Assembly (NCBI GenBank): GCA_025360015.1
Contig: JANYCZ010000049.1
Location: 1 to 41,792 of the forward strand
Source of the DNA: Verrucomicrobiota bacterium
Lineage (GTDB): Bacteria > Verrucomicrobiota > Verrucomicrobiia > Verrucomicrobiales > Verrucomicrobiaceae
Direction of reading: 5' to 3'
Length of the DNA stretch: 41,792 nt
The position numbers and the translations under genes were made by a program. Position 1 is the stretch's first letter. The number at the start of each line of letters is the position of its first letter. Positions 15,704 to 23,854 of this stretch are shown here, one piece after another. The notes below the pieces were generated by a model. That model ran no database searches. It saw nothing but the letters and a program-made list of their open reading frames with translations, and was not told the DNA's origin.

Positions 15704-16164
15704 ATCATTGGTCCCGGTTTGGGCTTGTCTCTCGAAGCGCGACTCCATGCAGCCACCGTTCCTGTGGCACAGGCTCCTAGAATAAAGCGCAGCCCATCCA
15801 TATCCAAGGCCATGCGAATGGCTTTGAGCGGGTCTTGTGCTGCAATGCGGTCATGCGCATTGCACACAAAGATAAGAGCCATAAGAGCAAGAGGCGCGAG
15901 GAATCCGCAGAGAGCCGCTGTTGCAGGCCTTCTCAATTTCGATGTCTCAGGGACGCTCACGTCCACGGGTAGAAAGATCAAAAGCCACGCGCCCAAGATG
16001 ACAATCAAGGAGCCGACGCCCACAGCGGCAATCCCGTACAGTGCCACGGGATACACCCGCTCTTTGCGCCCGAGTTCGGGCAGCCACCAGGCGATGTTGC
16101 ACGCAATCCAGCCGCACAACATCGCGAGGAACGACAGCTTCAATTTGCGCAGGAAGGTTTTCAC
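15700..16164 (-). CDS. Small multipass membrane protein of the desaturase operon
   Basis: 154 residues with about four hydrophobic segments (roughly 8-28, 40-66, 84-104, 125-143). I recognise no family. Its start overlaps the preceding gene by 4 nt (16161-16164) and its stop overlaps the DCC gene by 4 nt (15700-15703), so translation is coupled on both sides. The N-terminus is basic (KTFLRKLKL) and the C-terminus basic and polar, both probably cytoplasmic. Confidence 0.75.
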   Translation of the reverse strand: MKTFLRKLKLSFLAMLCGWIACNIAWWLPELGRKERVYPVALYGIAAVGVGSLIVILGAWLLIFLPVDVSVPETSKLRRPATAALCGFLAPLALMALIFVCNAHDRIAAQDPLKAIRMALDMDGLRFILGACATGTVAAWSRASRDKPKPGPMI

Positions 16165-16577
16165 AGCGTATCAAGAATATCATGCGCTTTGCTCACGCGA
16201 TGCATCGGCGGCACCGGTGGTGGCAGGTTCGCCAGCGTCGCGCGGCGGCGCATGCGGGTGAAGACGTAGAGGTTGAAGAAGTGCATGCCGCCGAGCATCA
16301 GCAGCACGACTCCCATCTTCCCGCTGAGTAGCTCAAAGACACCACGTGCGCCGGTGGTTTCCTCCGTGCTTTTCAAATACAGCGAGACGAAGCCGATGTT
16401 CATGAGATAGAAGCCGACGACGAGCAGGTGATTGACGCTGTCGGCGAGGTCCGTGTTCCCGTTGAAGCAATCGACGAGAAAGATGCGGCCGTTTTTGTGC
16501 AGAGTGCGCGCCACCCAGATCGTCATGCTGACGGCGAGGATGAGGTAGAGGGTATAGCTGATGACGGTTTCGTTCAT
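16161..16577 (-). CDS. Membrane protein coupled to the desaturase
   Basis: 138 residues. Hydrophobic segments are at about 5-22, 48-66 and 84-108, interrupted by the polar stretch FNGNTDLADSVNHLL; the C-terminal tail is basic and Pro-rich. I do not recognise the family. The ATG at 16577 overlaps the desaturase stop by 4 nt (16574-16577). Its constant linkage here suggests a subunit or electron-transfer helper for the desaturase, but that is inference from position alone. Confidence 0.75.
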   Translation of the reverse strand: MNETVISYTLYLILAVSMTIWVARTLHKNGRIFLVDCFNGNTDLADSVNHLLVVGFYLMNIGFVSLYLKSTEETTGARGVFELLSGKMGVVLLMLGGMHFFNLYVFTRMRRRATLANLPPPVPPMHRVSKAHDILDTL

Positions 16578-17506
16578 AGTGTTGTGTGGTTTGGGTTTGG
16601 GTTGAGAGAAATGAGTTCAGGCCGCTCCGGCATGTCCGCGGGCAGCTTCACGTCATTGATGAGGCCGAAGAAATTCAGCGCACGCAGCGCCCACCAGCCG
16701 GGATCAGCCTGCGCCTGTGTCAGCCCCAGCCGCGCCGAATCAGGAAAGGCATGATGGTTGTTGTGCCAGCACTCGCCCATCGTGATCAGGCCGAGGTGCG
16801 GGATGTTGTAACCCTGCACGGCATGCCCTTGCAGGTGCCAGTCACGCTGACCGGTGTTGTGCGCGAAGTAGCCGATGAGCCAGTGACCGACCAGCGAAAC
16901 AACAATGCGCACCGAGATGCCCCACACGACCCAGCCAATGCCGCCGAGCAGGTAAAACAGCAGGGCATACGGCAGCTGTTGCAGCATCCAGGTGCGCTCC
17001 AGGATCTGGTAAAAGCGGTCCTCACGCACCTCGCGCTCGATCTCAAACTGCGGCGGATGCTTCAAGCGCAGCCTGCAGTGCAGCTGCCACAGCGCATCTC
17101 GCCAGATGGGCCGCTGATCGATGAAGAATGGATGGCAGACCGGATGCCGCTGCGCCCAGTCGCGGATGTCATGCAGGTAGAGCATGGAAAAGGGCCCGCC
17201 CATGCCAACGACGGTACCGAGATGCACCAGCGCATGCTCCAACCAGCGCGGGCAGGTGAAGCTGCGATGAATGATGAGACGATGCAGACCCACCGTGTGG
17301 CCGAGGCACAGGGTGAGCACCGTGAACACGCCTGTCACCAGCACAGCCCCGATGCTGATCGTGAGCCAGCCACCGATGATCGCGATGACCAGATGCGTGG
17401 TGAACCACAGCGACTTCACCGGACTCCAGACAACCTCTCCTTCGATCGGATTCGTTTCATCACTGAGCGGACGGATGCGGCGGACTTCGAGTGGTGCGGG
17501 GTTCAT
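16574..17506 (-). CDS. Fatty-acid / acyl-CoA desaturase-like protein
   Basis: 310 residues with four hydrophobic stretches (about 35-66, 92-112, 178-196, 200-215). Histidine boxes of the membrane di-iron desaturases are present: box I HRLIIH (His about 75 and 80), box III HNNHH (about 248-252, in GECWHNNHHAFP). Box II, normally HxxHH, reads HPVCH (about 121-125) within DWAQRHPVCHPFF, so one ligand position is altered. Family members introduce double bonds into acyl chains at the membrane. It is first in a four-gene block behind a GbsR-type regulator, with an operator-like palindrome 21 nt before the ATG. Confidence 0.82.
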   Translation of the reverse strand: MNPAPLEVRRIRPLSDETNPIEGEVVWSPVKSLWFTTHLVIAIIGGWLTISIGAVLVTGVFTVLTLCLGHTVGLHRLIIHRSFTCPRWLEHALVHLGTVVGMGGPFSMLYLHDIRDWAQRHPVCHPFFIDQRPIWRDALWQLHCRLRLKHPPQFEIEREVREDRFYQILERTWMLQQLPYALLFYLLGGIGWVVWGISVRIVVSLVGHWLIGYFAHNTGQRDWHLQGHAVQGYNIPHLGLITMGECWHNNHHAFPDSARLGLTQAQADPGWWALRALNFFGLINDVKLPADMPERPELISLNPNPNHTTL

Positions 17507-17526
17507 GACGACTGTTTATTCTGAAT

Positions 17527-17544
17527 TTTCAGTTATTTGTGAAA
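17527..17544 (-). promoter_or_regulatory. Candidate GbsR operator upstream of desaturase operon
   Basis: On the minus strand this reads TTTCACAAATAACTGAAA, with half-sites TTTCA / TGAAA around 8 bases. It matches 16 of 18 positions of the site at 18087-18104 next to the regulator gene, and the match continues for two more bases (AT). It lies 21 nt before the desaturase ATG, where a bound repressor would block transcription or early elongation. Confidence 0.6.
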
Positions 17545-17562
17545 CATGTAGGCATGAAAAAA

Positions 17563-18084
17563 TCAGCCAAGGAGGCGCATGGCCCATTGCAGGGCGGAGG
17601 CGTGCTTCATGGAGATCACGGTATCGGCGACTTTGACGCCGAAGCTGAGGAATTCGTCGAGGTCCTTCATTTGCTGGTGGAAGTCACGGCCAGGGCCCAC
17701 GGCTTCCTCCTTCGTGCGGGCGGCGCAGTCGCGCAGCAGCTGCATGGCAGGCTCGATCTCGCGGCGCTTCCGCTCCTTCGAGATGGTGATGAAAATCTTC
17801 CACACATCCTTCTCCGCCTCGAAGTACTCCTTGCGGTCGCCCTTCTTGGTGATGATGCGCACAAGATTCCAGCCCACGAGATCCTTCAAATTGGTGTGCG
17901 CATTGCCACGGCTGATCTCCAGCCGCTCCATGACATCGTCCGTACACATCGGCTCCGGTGCCGTCATGAGCAGCGCATGGATCTGCGCCATCGTGCGGGG
18001 GATGCCCCACTGCGTGCCGAGCGAACCCCACTGCACCACGAATTCCTCGCGTGCCTTTTCCCATTCTGGTAGTTCCTTGCTCAC
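17563..18084 (-). CDS. GbsR/MarR family transcriptional regulator
   Basis: 173 residues from a GTG at 18084; no better start lies before the conserved WGSLGTQWGIPRTMAQIHALLM. A winged helix covers about 25-95: helix segments CTDDVMERLEISRGNAHTNLKDLVGWNLV, then the wing ITKKGDRKEYFEAE. The C-terminal half is helical and would dimerise. GbsR-type proteins sense ligands and usually repress adjacent genes, here the desaturase operon 56 nt downstream on the same strand. No strong Shine-Dalgarno is visible, and a palindromic site abuts the start codon, so autoregulation at the start region is plausible. Confidence 0.85.
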   Translation of the reverse strand: MSKELPEWEKAREEFVVQWGSLGTQWGIPRTMAQIHALLMTAPEPMCTDDVMERLEISRGNAHTNLKDLVGWNLVRIITKKGDRKEYFEAEKDVWKIFITISKERKRREIEPAMQLLRDCAARTKEEAVGPGRDFHQQMKDLDEFLSFGVKVADTVISMKHASALQWAMRLLG

Positions 18085-18086
18085 GA

Positions 18087-18104
18087 TTTCACTAAAAACT
18101 GAAA
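18087..18104 (+). promoter_or_regulatory. Candidate GbsR operator at the regulator's own start
   Basis: The plus strand reads TTTCACTAAAAACTGAAA, half-sites TTTCA / TGAAA around 8 bases, only two bases upstream of the GTG start codon of the regulator. It is the near-identical partner of the site at 17527-17544. Overlap with the initiation region would let the protein block its own expression. Confidence 0.6.
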
Positions 18105-18142
18105 ATACCGAAAGGCAAGCAGCGTCTGCTTTTTTCTTCCGG

Positions 18143-18796
18143 CTACGGGCTCAGCCGCACCTTCACCCACACCCCATGCTCCCGGCGGTAGCGGATGCGG
18201 TCATGCAGGCGGCTCACACGGCCCTGCCAGAACTCGATCTCGCCCGCCAGCAGCGTGTAGCCACCCCAATGCGGCGGGCAGGGGACCTGGCCCTCGGGAT
18301 ACTGCGCCTTCAGTTCGGCATCGCGCTCCTCCAGCCACTCACGACCAGGGATCTCCACACTTTGCGCCGAAGCCCACGCACCGATCTGATGCCCATAAGG
18401 GCGGCTGGCAAAGTACCTCTCCGCATCCGCACGCTCCAGCTTGGAGATCGCGCCCTTGATGCACACCTGATGATGGCGATCCGTCCAGAGGAAAGATGCG
18501 GCAGCCCGTGCATCCGCTTCAATCTCATGGCCCTTCCGGCTCTCGTAGTTCGTGTAGAAATGAAAGCCGCGCTCGTCAATGCCCTTGAGCAGCACCGTAC
18601 GCACCGTGGGTGTGCCATCCAGGCCATTCGTGGCCAGGCTCATGGCATTCGGTTCCGGCAGCTTGTGCGCCAACGCATCGTTGATCCAGAGGGTGAACAG
18701 CTCCACGGGATCGGCCGGGGCGCTGGTTTCGTCGAGTTCGCCCTGGTCGTAACTCACGCGCAGGTCGGGCAGGTTCGGTTTGTCAGTCGGGTTCAT
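18143..18796 (-). CDS. pdxH: Pyridoxamine 5'-phosphate oxidase
   Basis: 217 residues, standard PdxH length. Motifs in order: a flexible N-terminus ending DLRVSY, the FMN-binding block MSLATNGLDGTPTVRTVLLKGIDERGFHFYTNYESRKG (in parts), FLWTDRHHQV, the SRPYGHQIGAWAS substrate segment, and the C-terminal signature EFWQGRVSRLHDRIRY with a terminal RLSP. It oxidises pyridoxine or pyridoxamine 5'-phosphate to PLP with FMN and oxygen. It is divergent from the phosphoribosyltransferase gene with 72 bp between starts. Confidence 0.95.
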   Translation of the reverse strand: MNPTDKPNLPDLRVSYDQGELDETSAPADPVELFTLWINDALAHKLPEPNAMSLATNGLDGTPTVRTVLLKGIDERGFHFYTNYESRKGHEIEADARAAASFLWTDRHHQVCIKGAISKLERADAERYFASRPYGHQIGAWASAQSVEIPGREWLEERDAELKAQYPEGQVPCPPHWGGYTLLAGEIEFWQGRVSRLHDRIRYRREHGVWVKVRLSP

Positions 18797-18868
18797 GCAG
18801 GTTACAAGAAACGCGTGCCATGCGGCCTGCGCTACGTCAGCTTTGGCCTATACACATACTTTTGTTCC

Positions 18869-19426
18869 ATGCCATCTCCCGTCACCGGCGTCATCCAAGA
18901 TCTTGAACGCGTCCTGCTCACCCCCGCGCAAATCAGCGCCCGGGTAGACGCCATGGCCGCCCGGCTGAATGCCGAACTCGCAGGCAGGGTCGTCACCGTC
19001 GTCGCCTTGATGGACGGCGGCCTCTTCTTTGTGGCCGATCTGCTGCGCCGCCTGGAAATGCCCGTCCGCCTGCACACCCTGAGCGCCAGCAGTTATCAAG
19101 GCGGCACCGCCACCACCGGCGAGGTGAAGGTCAACTGGCCCGCCCATTTCGACCTTCGCGGCCAAGACGTCCTCCTGCTCGATGACATCCTCGACACCGG
19201 CCTCACGCTCAGCGCCATCTCCGAGCGCCTGCTCGCGCAGCAGCCCGCCTCCCTGCGCACCTGCGTCCTTCTCAGCAAGCGCCGCACCCGCCTGCGCGAA
19301 GTCCCATTGGATGACGCCGGTTTCGAGATCGACGACGAATTCGTCGTCGGCTACGGCATGGATTACATGGGCCGCTTCCGCAATCTGCCTTGCATCGGCA
19401 TCCTCAATCCGGGCCAGCCCTCATGA
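18869..19426 (+). CDS. hpt: Hypoxanthine phosphoribosyltransferase-like protein
   Basis: 185 residues from the ATG at 18869. Type I PRTase features: an early loop VVALMDGGLFFVADLLRR, the ASSYQGG segment, the PRPP-binding signature VLLLDDILDTGLTL (about 108-121), and VGYGMDYMGRFRNLPCIGIL near the end, which resembles the base-recognition region of HPRTs. It should salvage hypoxanthine and/or guanine using PRPP. Its stop overlaps the start of the MoaD-like gene by 4 nt (19423-19426). Confidence 0.88.
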   Translation: MPSPVTGVIQDLERVLLTPAQISARVDAMAARLNAELAGRVVTVVALMDGGLFFVADLLRRLEMPVRLHTLSASSYQGGTATTGEVKVNWPAHFDLRGQDVLLLDDILDTGLTLSAISERLLAQQPASLRTCVLLSKRRTRLREVPLDDAGFEIDDEFVVGYGMDYMGRFRNLPCIGILNPGQPS

Positions 19427-19668
19427 AACTGCGCGTCCTTTTCTTCTCCGTCCTGCGCGACATCACCGGCACGGACGAAATCATGCTGGAAGTCCCCGCC
19501 GGTGCCACGATGGGCGACTTGCTCACTCAAATCGAATCCCGCTGGCCCAAACTGCGCGACTGGCAGAACAGCCTCCTCCTCGCCCAGGATCAAACCTACG
19601 TGAAGCGCGACGAGCCGCTGCACGACGGCGGCGAAGTCGCCATCATGCCGCCAGTGCAGGGGGGCTGA
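19423..19668 (+). CDS. moaD: MoaD/ThiS-like sulfur carrier
   Basis: 81 residues from the ATG at 19423. The beta-grasp layout of MoaD is visible: KLRVLFFSVLRDITGTDE, then a GATMGDLLTQIESRWP helix, NQ/D loops, and the essential C-terminal double glycine (PPVQGG). In molybdopterin synthase the terminal Gly is thiocarboxylated and donates sulfur with MoaE. No MoaE or MoeB lies in this window. Coupling to hpt by a 4-nt overlap is unusual for a molybdopterin gene. Confidence 0.82.
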   Translation: MKLRVLFFSVLRDITGTDEIMLEVPAGATMGDLLTQIESRWPKLRDWQNSLLLAQDQTYVKRDEPLHDGGEVAIMPPVQGG

Positions 19669-19733
19669 CACAACCGTGCCACTTCCGTGGGTGGGCCCCC
19701 ACATCTGCGAATCGTGCCCTCGCTTGGCCCCTC

Positions 19734-19772
19734 CAAGAAATGAATTTATGAGACGCCACATCCCATTTCTTG
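19734..19772. repeat. Hairpin between moaD and the DUF1080/haem gene
   Basis: A 9-bp perfect stem, caagaaatg (19734-19742) with catttcttg (19764-19772), has a 21-nt loop. It has no T run, so a classical terminator is unlikely. Confidence 0.45.
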
Positions 19773-19831
19773 AGATTCCCGCCCTCCTTTGCCGAATCCG
19801 ACACATCCTTTGCTGGTATTTTTAGACAGGT

Positions 19832-19853
19832 GGGTGCGTTTAACCACGCGCCC
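19832..19853 (+). promoter_or_regulatory. Hairpin abutting the start codon at 19858
   Basis: An 8-bp stem, gggtgcgt (19832-19839) with acgcgccc (19846-19853), has one G-T pair and a 6-nt loop. It ends four bases before the ATG and occupies the place of a Shine-Dalgarno, so it could restrain translation. This is tentative. Confidence 0.3.
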
Positions 19854-19857
19854 AATC

Positions 19858-22800
19858 ATGAATCGTCTCCTTCTTCTCTCCCTCCTCTTCACCTCCTACG
19901 CCTCCGCGCGGGATGGTTTCAAACCGCTCTTCAACGGCAAAGACCTCACGGGCTGGGATGGAAATCCCGAACTCTGGAGCGTCGAAGATGGCTGCATCAC
20001 CGGCAAGACGACCGGCCCCGAACAACTCGCGTACAATCAGTTTCTCATCTGGCGCGGAGGCAAGGTGAAGAACTTTGAGTTGCACGCAAAGATCAAGGAA
20101 AGCGGCAACAACACGGGCATCCAGTATCGCAGCAAAGAACTGCCGGAGAACGGCAAGTGGTCCATCGGTGGGTATCAGTGCGACATTCATCCGGCCACAC
20201 CGAACAACGCCATGGTCTATGAAGAACGCGGGCGGGGAATCATCGTACAAAACGGGCAGGGCGTGGTGATTGATCCCACAGGGAAACGCTGGCTCGCCTC
20301 CGAGCATGAGCCAGTGAAGGTGGACATCGCCACATGGCACGAATACACCGTCATCGCTCAGGGCAACCACCTCATCCACAAAGTGGACGGCCAGGTGACC
20401 ATCGACCTGCTTGATTTCGAGGAATCGAAGCGTGCGCTTGAGGGCCTGCTCGCCTTCCAGATTCATCGTGGTCCGGCCATGAATGTGCAGATCAAGGATG
20501 TGATGCTCAAGGAACTGCCGGACGGCGGTGTGATCTCCTTTGAGAAATCGGCCATCCCCAGCGATGCGCAGATCATCGAGGCCAAAGCACCTGCGAAAGG
20601 CAAGGGTGCTGCCAAAGCTCCGCCACCTGCGGCTCCTGTGCCGGCACCTGCTCCCGCCAAAGAGGCTGCCAAAGTGAAGCCCAAACGTGCTGACGCGGTC
20701 GGTCCAGCCATCGGCGCGAATGTGGCCACGCCGGTCACCAACATCAAAACGTTGCCGGATTTCAAAGTGGAGCTGCTCTACTCCGTGCCCGGCGGTGACC
20801 AGGGTTCTTGGGTCAATCTTTGCACAGACGACAAGGGCCGTATCTATGCCAGCGATCAGTATGGCGGTCTCTACCGCTTCAAGATGCCCGCCCCGGGTCA
20901 GACGCTGAGCCCGACCGATGTGCAAAAGGTGCCCGCCGACATCCGCGCAGTGAACGGCATGCTGTTTGCCTTTGGCGCGCTCTACGTTGGCGTGAACGAT
21001 TACGAAAAGAAGATCCCCAGCGGCCTGTACCGGATCACTGACAGCGACAACGACGACATGCCCGACAAGGTCGAGCTGCTGCGCGCCATTGAAGCGGGCG
21101 GCGATCACGGCGTGCATGCGGTGCTTCTCACTCCCGACGGCAAAGGCCTGTATCTCATCACGGGCAACAATGCCGTGCTCACAGAAACCGTCCCGACCTC
21201 GCCCGTGCAGAAGCTGTGGGGAGATGACCACCTGCTGCCGCGCATGCCGGACGGTCGCGGTCACAATCGCAACGTCATGGCCCCCGGGGGGAATGTTTAT
21301 CGCGTCTCACCCGATGGCAAAGAATTCATCCAGTTCGCCAACGGCTTCCGCAACATCTTCGACGGTGGCGTGAACCGCGATGGCGAACTCTTCGTCTATG
21401 ACGCCGACATGGAGTATGACTTCAATACTTCGTGGTATCGTCCCACGCGCATCAATCACGTCGTCAGCGGTGCGGAGTTCGGCTGGCGCAACGGGGCGGG
21501 GAAGTATCCTGAGTTCTACTATGACAGCCTGCCCGCCACGCTGAACATCGGCCCGGGTTCGCCCACCGGCACCACCTTTGGCTATGGCGCGAAGTTCCCC
21601 GCCAAATACCAGGACGCATTCTACGTGCTCGACTGGAGCTGGGGGAAAATCTACGCTGTGCACCTCACACCAAGCGGCTCCACTTACACCGCCACGAAGG
21701 AAGAATTCGTCACCGGCGGTCCGCTGCCGGTGAGCGATGCCATCATCGGCAACGATGGCGCGATGTACTTCACCATCGGTGGCCGCCGCGTGCAGAGCGG
21801 GCTTTATCGCGTGACTTACACGGGAAAGGAATCGACCGCGCCAGTGACATCCAAGCCGAAGATCACACCCGCAGCGGAGCTACGTCGTGAGCTTGCCGCC
21901 TTCCACGGCAAAGCCGACCTAAAGGCCGTCGCATTTGCCTGGCCTCATCTCAGTGACAAGGACCGCTTCGTCCGCAGCGCCGCACGCACAGTGCTGGAGC
22001 ACAACCCCATCGCTGAATGGGAGAGCAAGGCGCTCAATGAAAAGAACGCCACGGCGCAGCTCGAAGCCCTGCTGGCGCTGACCCGTATGACCGGCGTGTG
22101 CCCCACGCATCGTGCTCCTGATCACGTGGTGAACACCGCCATGCGCGACAAGCTGTGGGCAGCGCTTCTCAAGCGCGATTTCAAGAAACTCACCAACGAC
22201 CAACGCATGGCCTACGTGCGCCTCACCGAGATCGTGCTGCACCGCTTTGGCAATCCGGATGACACCACGGTGGCCGCGATCATCGCCAAGCTCGATCCCG
22301 CGTATCCGGCAGACAACTTTGAGCTCAACTGGCTGCTCACCGAAACCCTCGCTTATCTTCAGGCACCGAACGCTGCCGCCAAAGGCATGGCCCTCATTGC
22401 CGCCGCAGAAAGCCAGGAGCCGCAGATCGAATACGCCCGCAGCCTGCGCTTCCTGAAGACTGGCTGGACCAAGGAACTGCGCACGCAGCAGCTCGAGTTC
22501 TTCCTCAAGGCGGCGAACTACAAAGGCGGCAGCAGCTTCTCCATCTTCATCGACTTCATCCGCAAAGACTCGCTGGCCACCTTCACACCCGAAGAAAACA
22601 CGCAGCTCGCCGAACTCATTGCCAAGAAGCCCGAAGCAAAGAGCGCCATCGAAAACGTCGGCATGATGTTCGTGGGCCGCACGCCCACGATGTGGACACT
22701 CGACGAACTCAGCGCCGCCGCCAAGACCGGCATGAAGAAACGCAGCTTCGAAAATGGTCGCAAAATGTTCACCGCCGCCGCCTGCTACACCTGCCACCGC

Positions 22801-23187
22801 TTCGGCAATGCGGGTGGCATGACCGGCCCGGATCTCACCGGTGCCGGCGGTCGCTACAGCCCGCACGACCTGCTCGACAACATCATCAACCCCAGCAAGG
22901 TCATCAACGAACAGTTCGTCCCCATCATCGTCACCAAAAACGACGGCTCGGTGATGAGCGGCGTCGTGGTGAATCTCAGCGGCGACGGTGTCACCCTCAA
23001 CACCGATCTCACCGATCCGAACCAGCGCGTGAATGTGGACCGCAAGGAAGTGAAGAGCATCGAACTCAGTACGGTTTCGCCGATGCCACCGATGCTTCTC
23101 GCGATGCTCAAGAAAGACGAAATCCTCGACCTCATGGCCTACGTCCTCAGCGGCGGCGACAAGACGAACGCGATGTTTGGGAAGTGA
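19858..23187 (+). CDS. DUF1080 / beta-propeller / PVC-type CxxCH haem fusion protein
   Basis: 1109 residues from the ATG at 19858, which opens a signal peptide (MNRLLLLSLLFTSYASA). Residues about 20-220 form a DUF1080 (3-keto-disaccharide hydrolase-like) domain: GFKPLFNGKDLTGWDG, NNTGIQYRS, GGYQCDIHP. A basic Ala/Pro/Lys linker follows (about 245-285). The beta-propeller (about 300-665) has ITDSDNDDMPDKVELL and NVYRVSPDGKEFIQFANG. A helical HEAT-like region (about 690-960) comes next. The haem domain (about 970-1109) carries CYTCH and GPDLTGAGGRYSPHDLLDNIINPS. It is probably periplasmic and involved in sugar oxidation or hydrolysis; the substrate is unproven. Confidence 0.9.
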   Translation: MNRLLLLSLLFTSYASARDGFKPLFNGKDLTGWDGNPELWSVEDGCITGKTTGPEQLAYNQFLIWRGGKVKNFELHAKIKESGNNTGIQYRSKELPENGKWSIGGYQCDIHPATPNNAMVYEERGRGIIVQNGQGVVIDPTGKRWLASEHEPVKVDIATWHEYTVIAQGNHLIHKVDGQVTIDLLDFEESKRALEGLLAFQIHRGPAMNVQIKDVMLKELPDGGVISFEKSAIPSDAQIIEAKAPAKGKGAAKAPPPAAPVPAPAPAKEAAKVKPKRADAVGPAIGANVATPVTNIKTLPDFKVELLYSVPGGDQGSWVNLCTDDKGRIYASDQYGGLYRFKMPAPGQTLSPTDVQKVPADIRAVNGMLFAFGALYVGVNDYEKKIPSGLYRITDSDNDDMPDKVELLRAIEAGGDHGVHAVLLTPDGKGLYLITGNNAVLTETVPTSPVQKLWGDDHLLPRMPDGRGHNRNVMAPGGNVYRVSPDGKEFIQFANGFRNIFDGGVNRDGELFVYDADMEYDFNTSWYRPTRINHVVSGAEFGWRNGAGKYPEFYYDSLPATLNIGPGSPTGTTFGYGAKFPAKYQDAFYVLDWSWGKIYAVHLTPSGSTYTATKEEFVTGGPLPVSDAIIGNDGAMYFTIGGRRVQSGLYRVTYTGKESTAPVTSKPKITPAAELRRELAAFHGKADLKAVAFAWPHLSDKDRFVRSAARTVLEHNPIAEWESKALNEKNATAQLEALLALTRMTGVCPTHRAPDHVVNTAMRDKLWAALLKRDFKKLTNDQRMAYVRLTEIVLHRFGNPDDTTVAAIIAKLDPAYPADNFELNWLLTETLAYLQAPNAAAKGMALIAAAESQEPQIEYARSLRFLKTGWTKELRTQQLEFFLKAANYKGGSSFSIFIDFIRKDSLATFTPEENTQLAELIAKKPEAKSAIENVGMMFVGRTPTMWTLDELSAAAKTGMKKRSFENGRKMFTAAACYTCHRFGNAGGMTGPDLTGAGGRYSPHDLLDNIINPSKVINEQFVPIIVTKNDGSVMSGVVVNLSGDGVTLNTDLTDPNQRVNVDRKEVKSIELSTVSPMPPMLLAMLKKDEILDLMAYVLSGGDKTNAMFGK

Positions 23188-23222
23188 GCAGCGAACTCTT
23201 TTGGTGCTTTTACGGAAACAGA

Positions 23223-23243
23223 GACTCTCAAAATTTGAGAGTC
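23223..23243. terminator. Palindrome at convergent gene ends
   Basis: Ten bases gactctcaaa (23223-23232) mirror tttgagagtc (23234-23243) around one central base. It includes the stop codon of the AbiEii-like gene (23228-23230) and lies 36 nt after the haem gene stop. There is no T run, so termination is only one reading. Confidence 0.35.
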
Positions 23244-23854
23244 TTGCATGACTTCACCGCCTCACAGATCTCCTCTTTAACCGCATCCCAGCTTTTGTTG
23301 ATGAGAAGGTCGGGGTCGTTGTCGTCTTCTGCATCGTCAAAGTAGATCATGCTGCGCAGCACAATCATGGGATCGTGACTGGGGTATTTTTGCCTGTAGA
23401 TGTCGATCAAGGCATCCACACCCAAGTGCTGAATAAGCGCGTGCAGGTCATAGAAGTCTTTCCTGGCTCCGCGATTCGTGATGGCGCTGAGTTTCATTCC
23501 CACGATGTCAGGCAGACTAAACATGCGTATGCCATCCTGCGTCTCGGGTTGGGCGAGCAGCGGATAACGGTAGGTCACGAAATCCACCTTGAGATCGCCG
23601 ATGACGGCATTGAATCCAACGTTGTTCATACCTGTCGTCGTGAACTCCGGCAGCTCACGGCTCAGGGTGTCCGCAAGTGCCTCGACATCGAAGCTGTCCG
23701 GTGTGAAGAAATCAAAATCAATGGACCGACGGTGCCCGAAACGCAGGGCAAGCGCCGTGCCTCCCACCAGCGAGAACTGTTGCAGAGCGGGATGCGCCGT
23801 TAGATCCTTCAGGAGATCCAGGGTGCCGACGGGAAGGGTCTCGAAGTGCAGCAT
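23228..23854 (-). CDS. AbiEii/AbiGii-type nucleotidyltransferase toxin
   Basis: 208 residues. The nucleotidyltransferase motif is clear: SLVGGTALALRFGHRRSIDFDFFTP, with GG about 31-32 and the metal-binding DxD about 46-48. The DIVGMKLSAITNRGARKDFYDLHALI block (about 110-140) is the second family signature. AbiEii toxins inactivate tRNA by adding nucleotides in phage-defence and toxin-antitoxin systems. The start overlaps the upstream small gene by 46 nt, implying co-translation. The catalytic residues seen are intact. Confidence 0.85.
   Translation of the reverse strand: MLHFETLPVGTLDLLKDLTAHPALQQFSLVGGTALALRFGHRRSIDFDFFTPDSFDVEALADTLSRELPEFTTTGMNNVGFNAVIGDLKVDFVTYRYPLLAQPETQDGIRMFSLPDIVGMKLSAITNRGARKDFYDLHALIQHLGVDALIDIYRQKYPSHDPMIVLRSMIYFDDAEDDNDPDLLINKSWDAVKEEICEAVKSCKTLKF

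Noticed and set aside
18117..18135. Short stem aagcag/ctgctt followed by T run, terminator-like on the plus strand
   Set aside because: No plus-strand gene precedes it; pdxH and gbsR around it are on the minus strand, where the T run is on the wrong side.
19840..21264. 474-residue minus-strand open frame
   Set aside because: It is a shadow of the DUF1080/haem gene, whose motifs are unambiguous on the plus strand.
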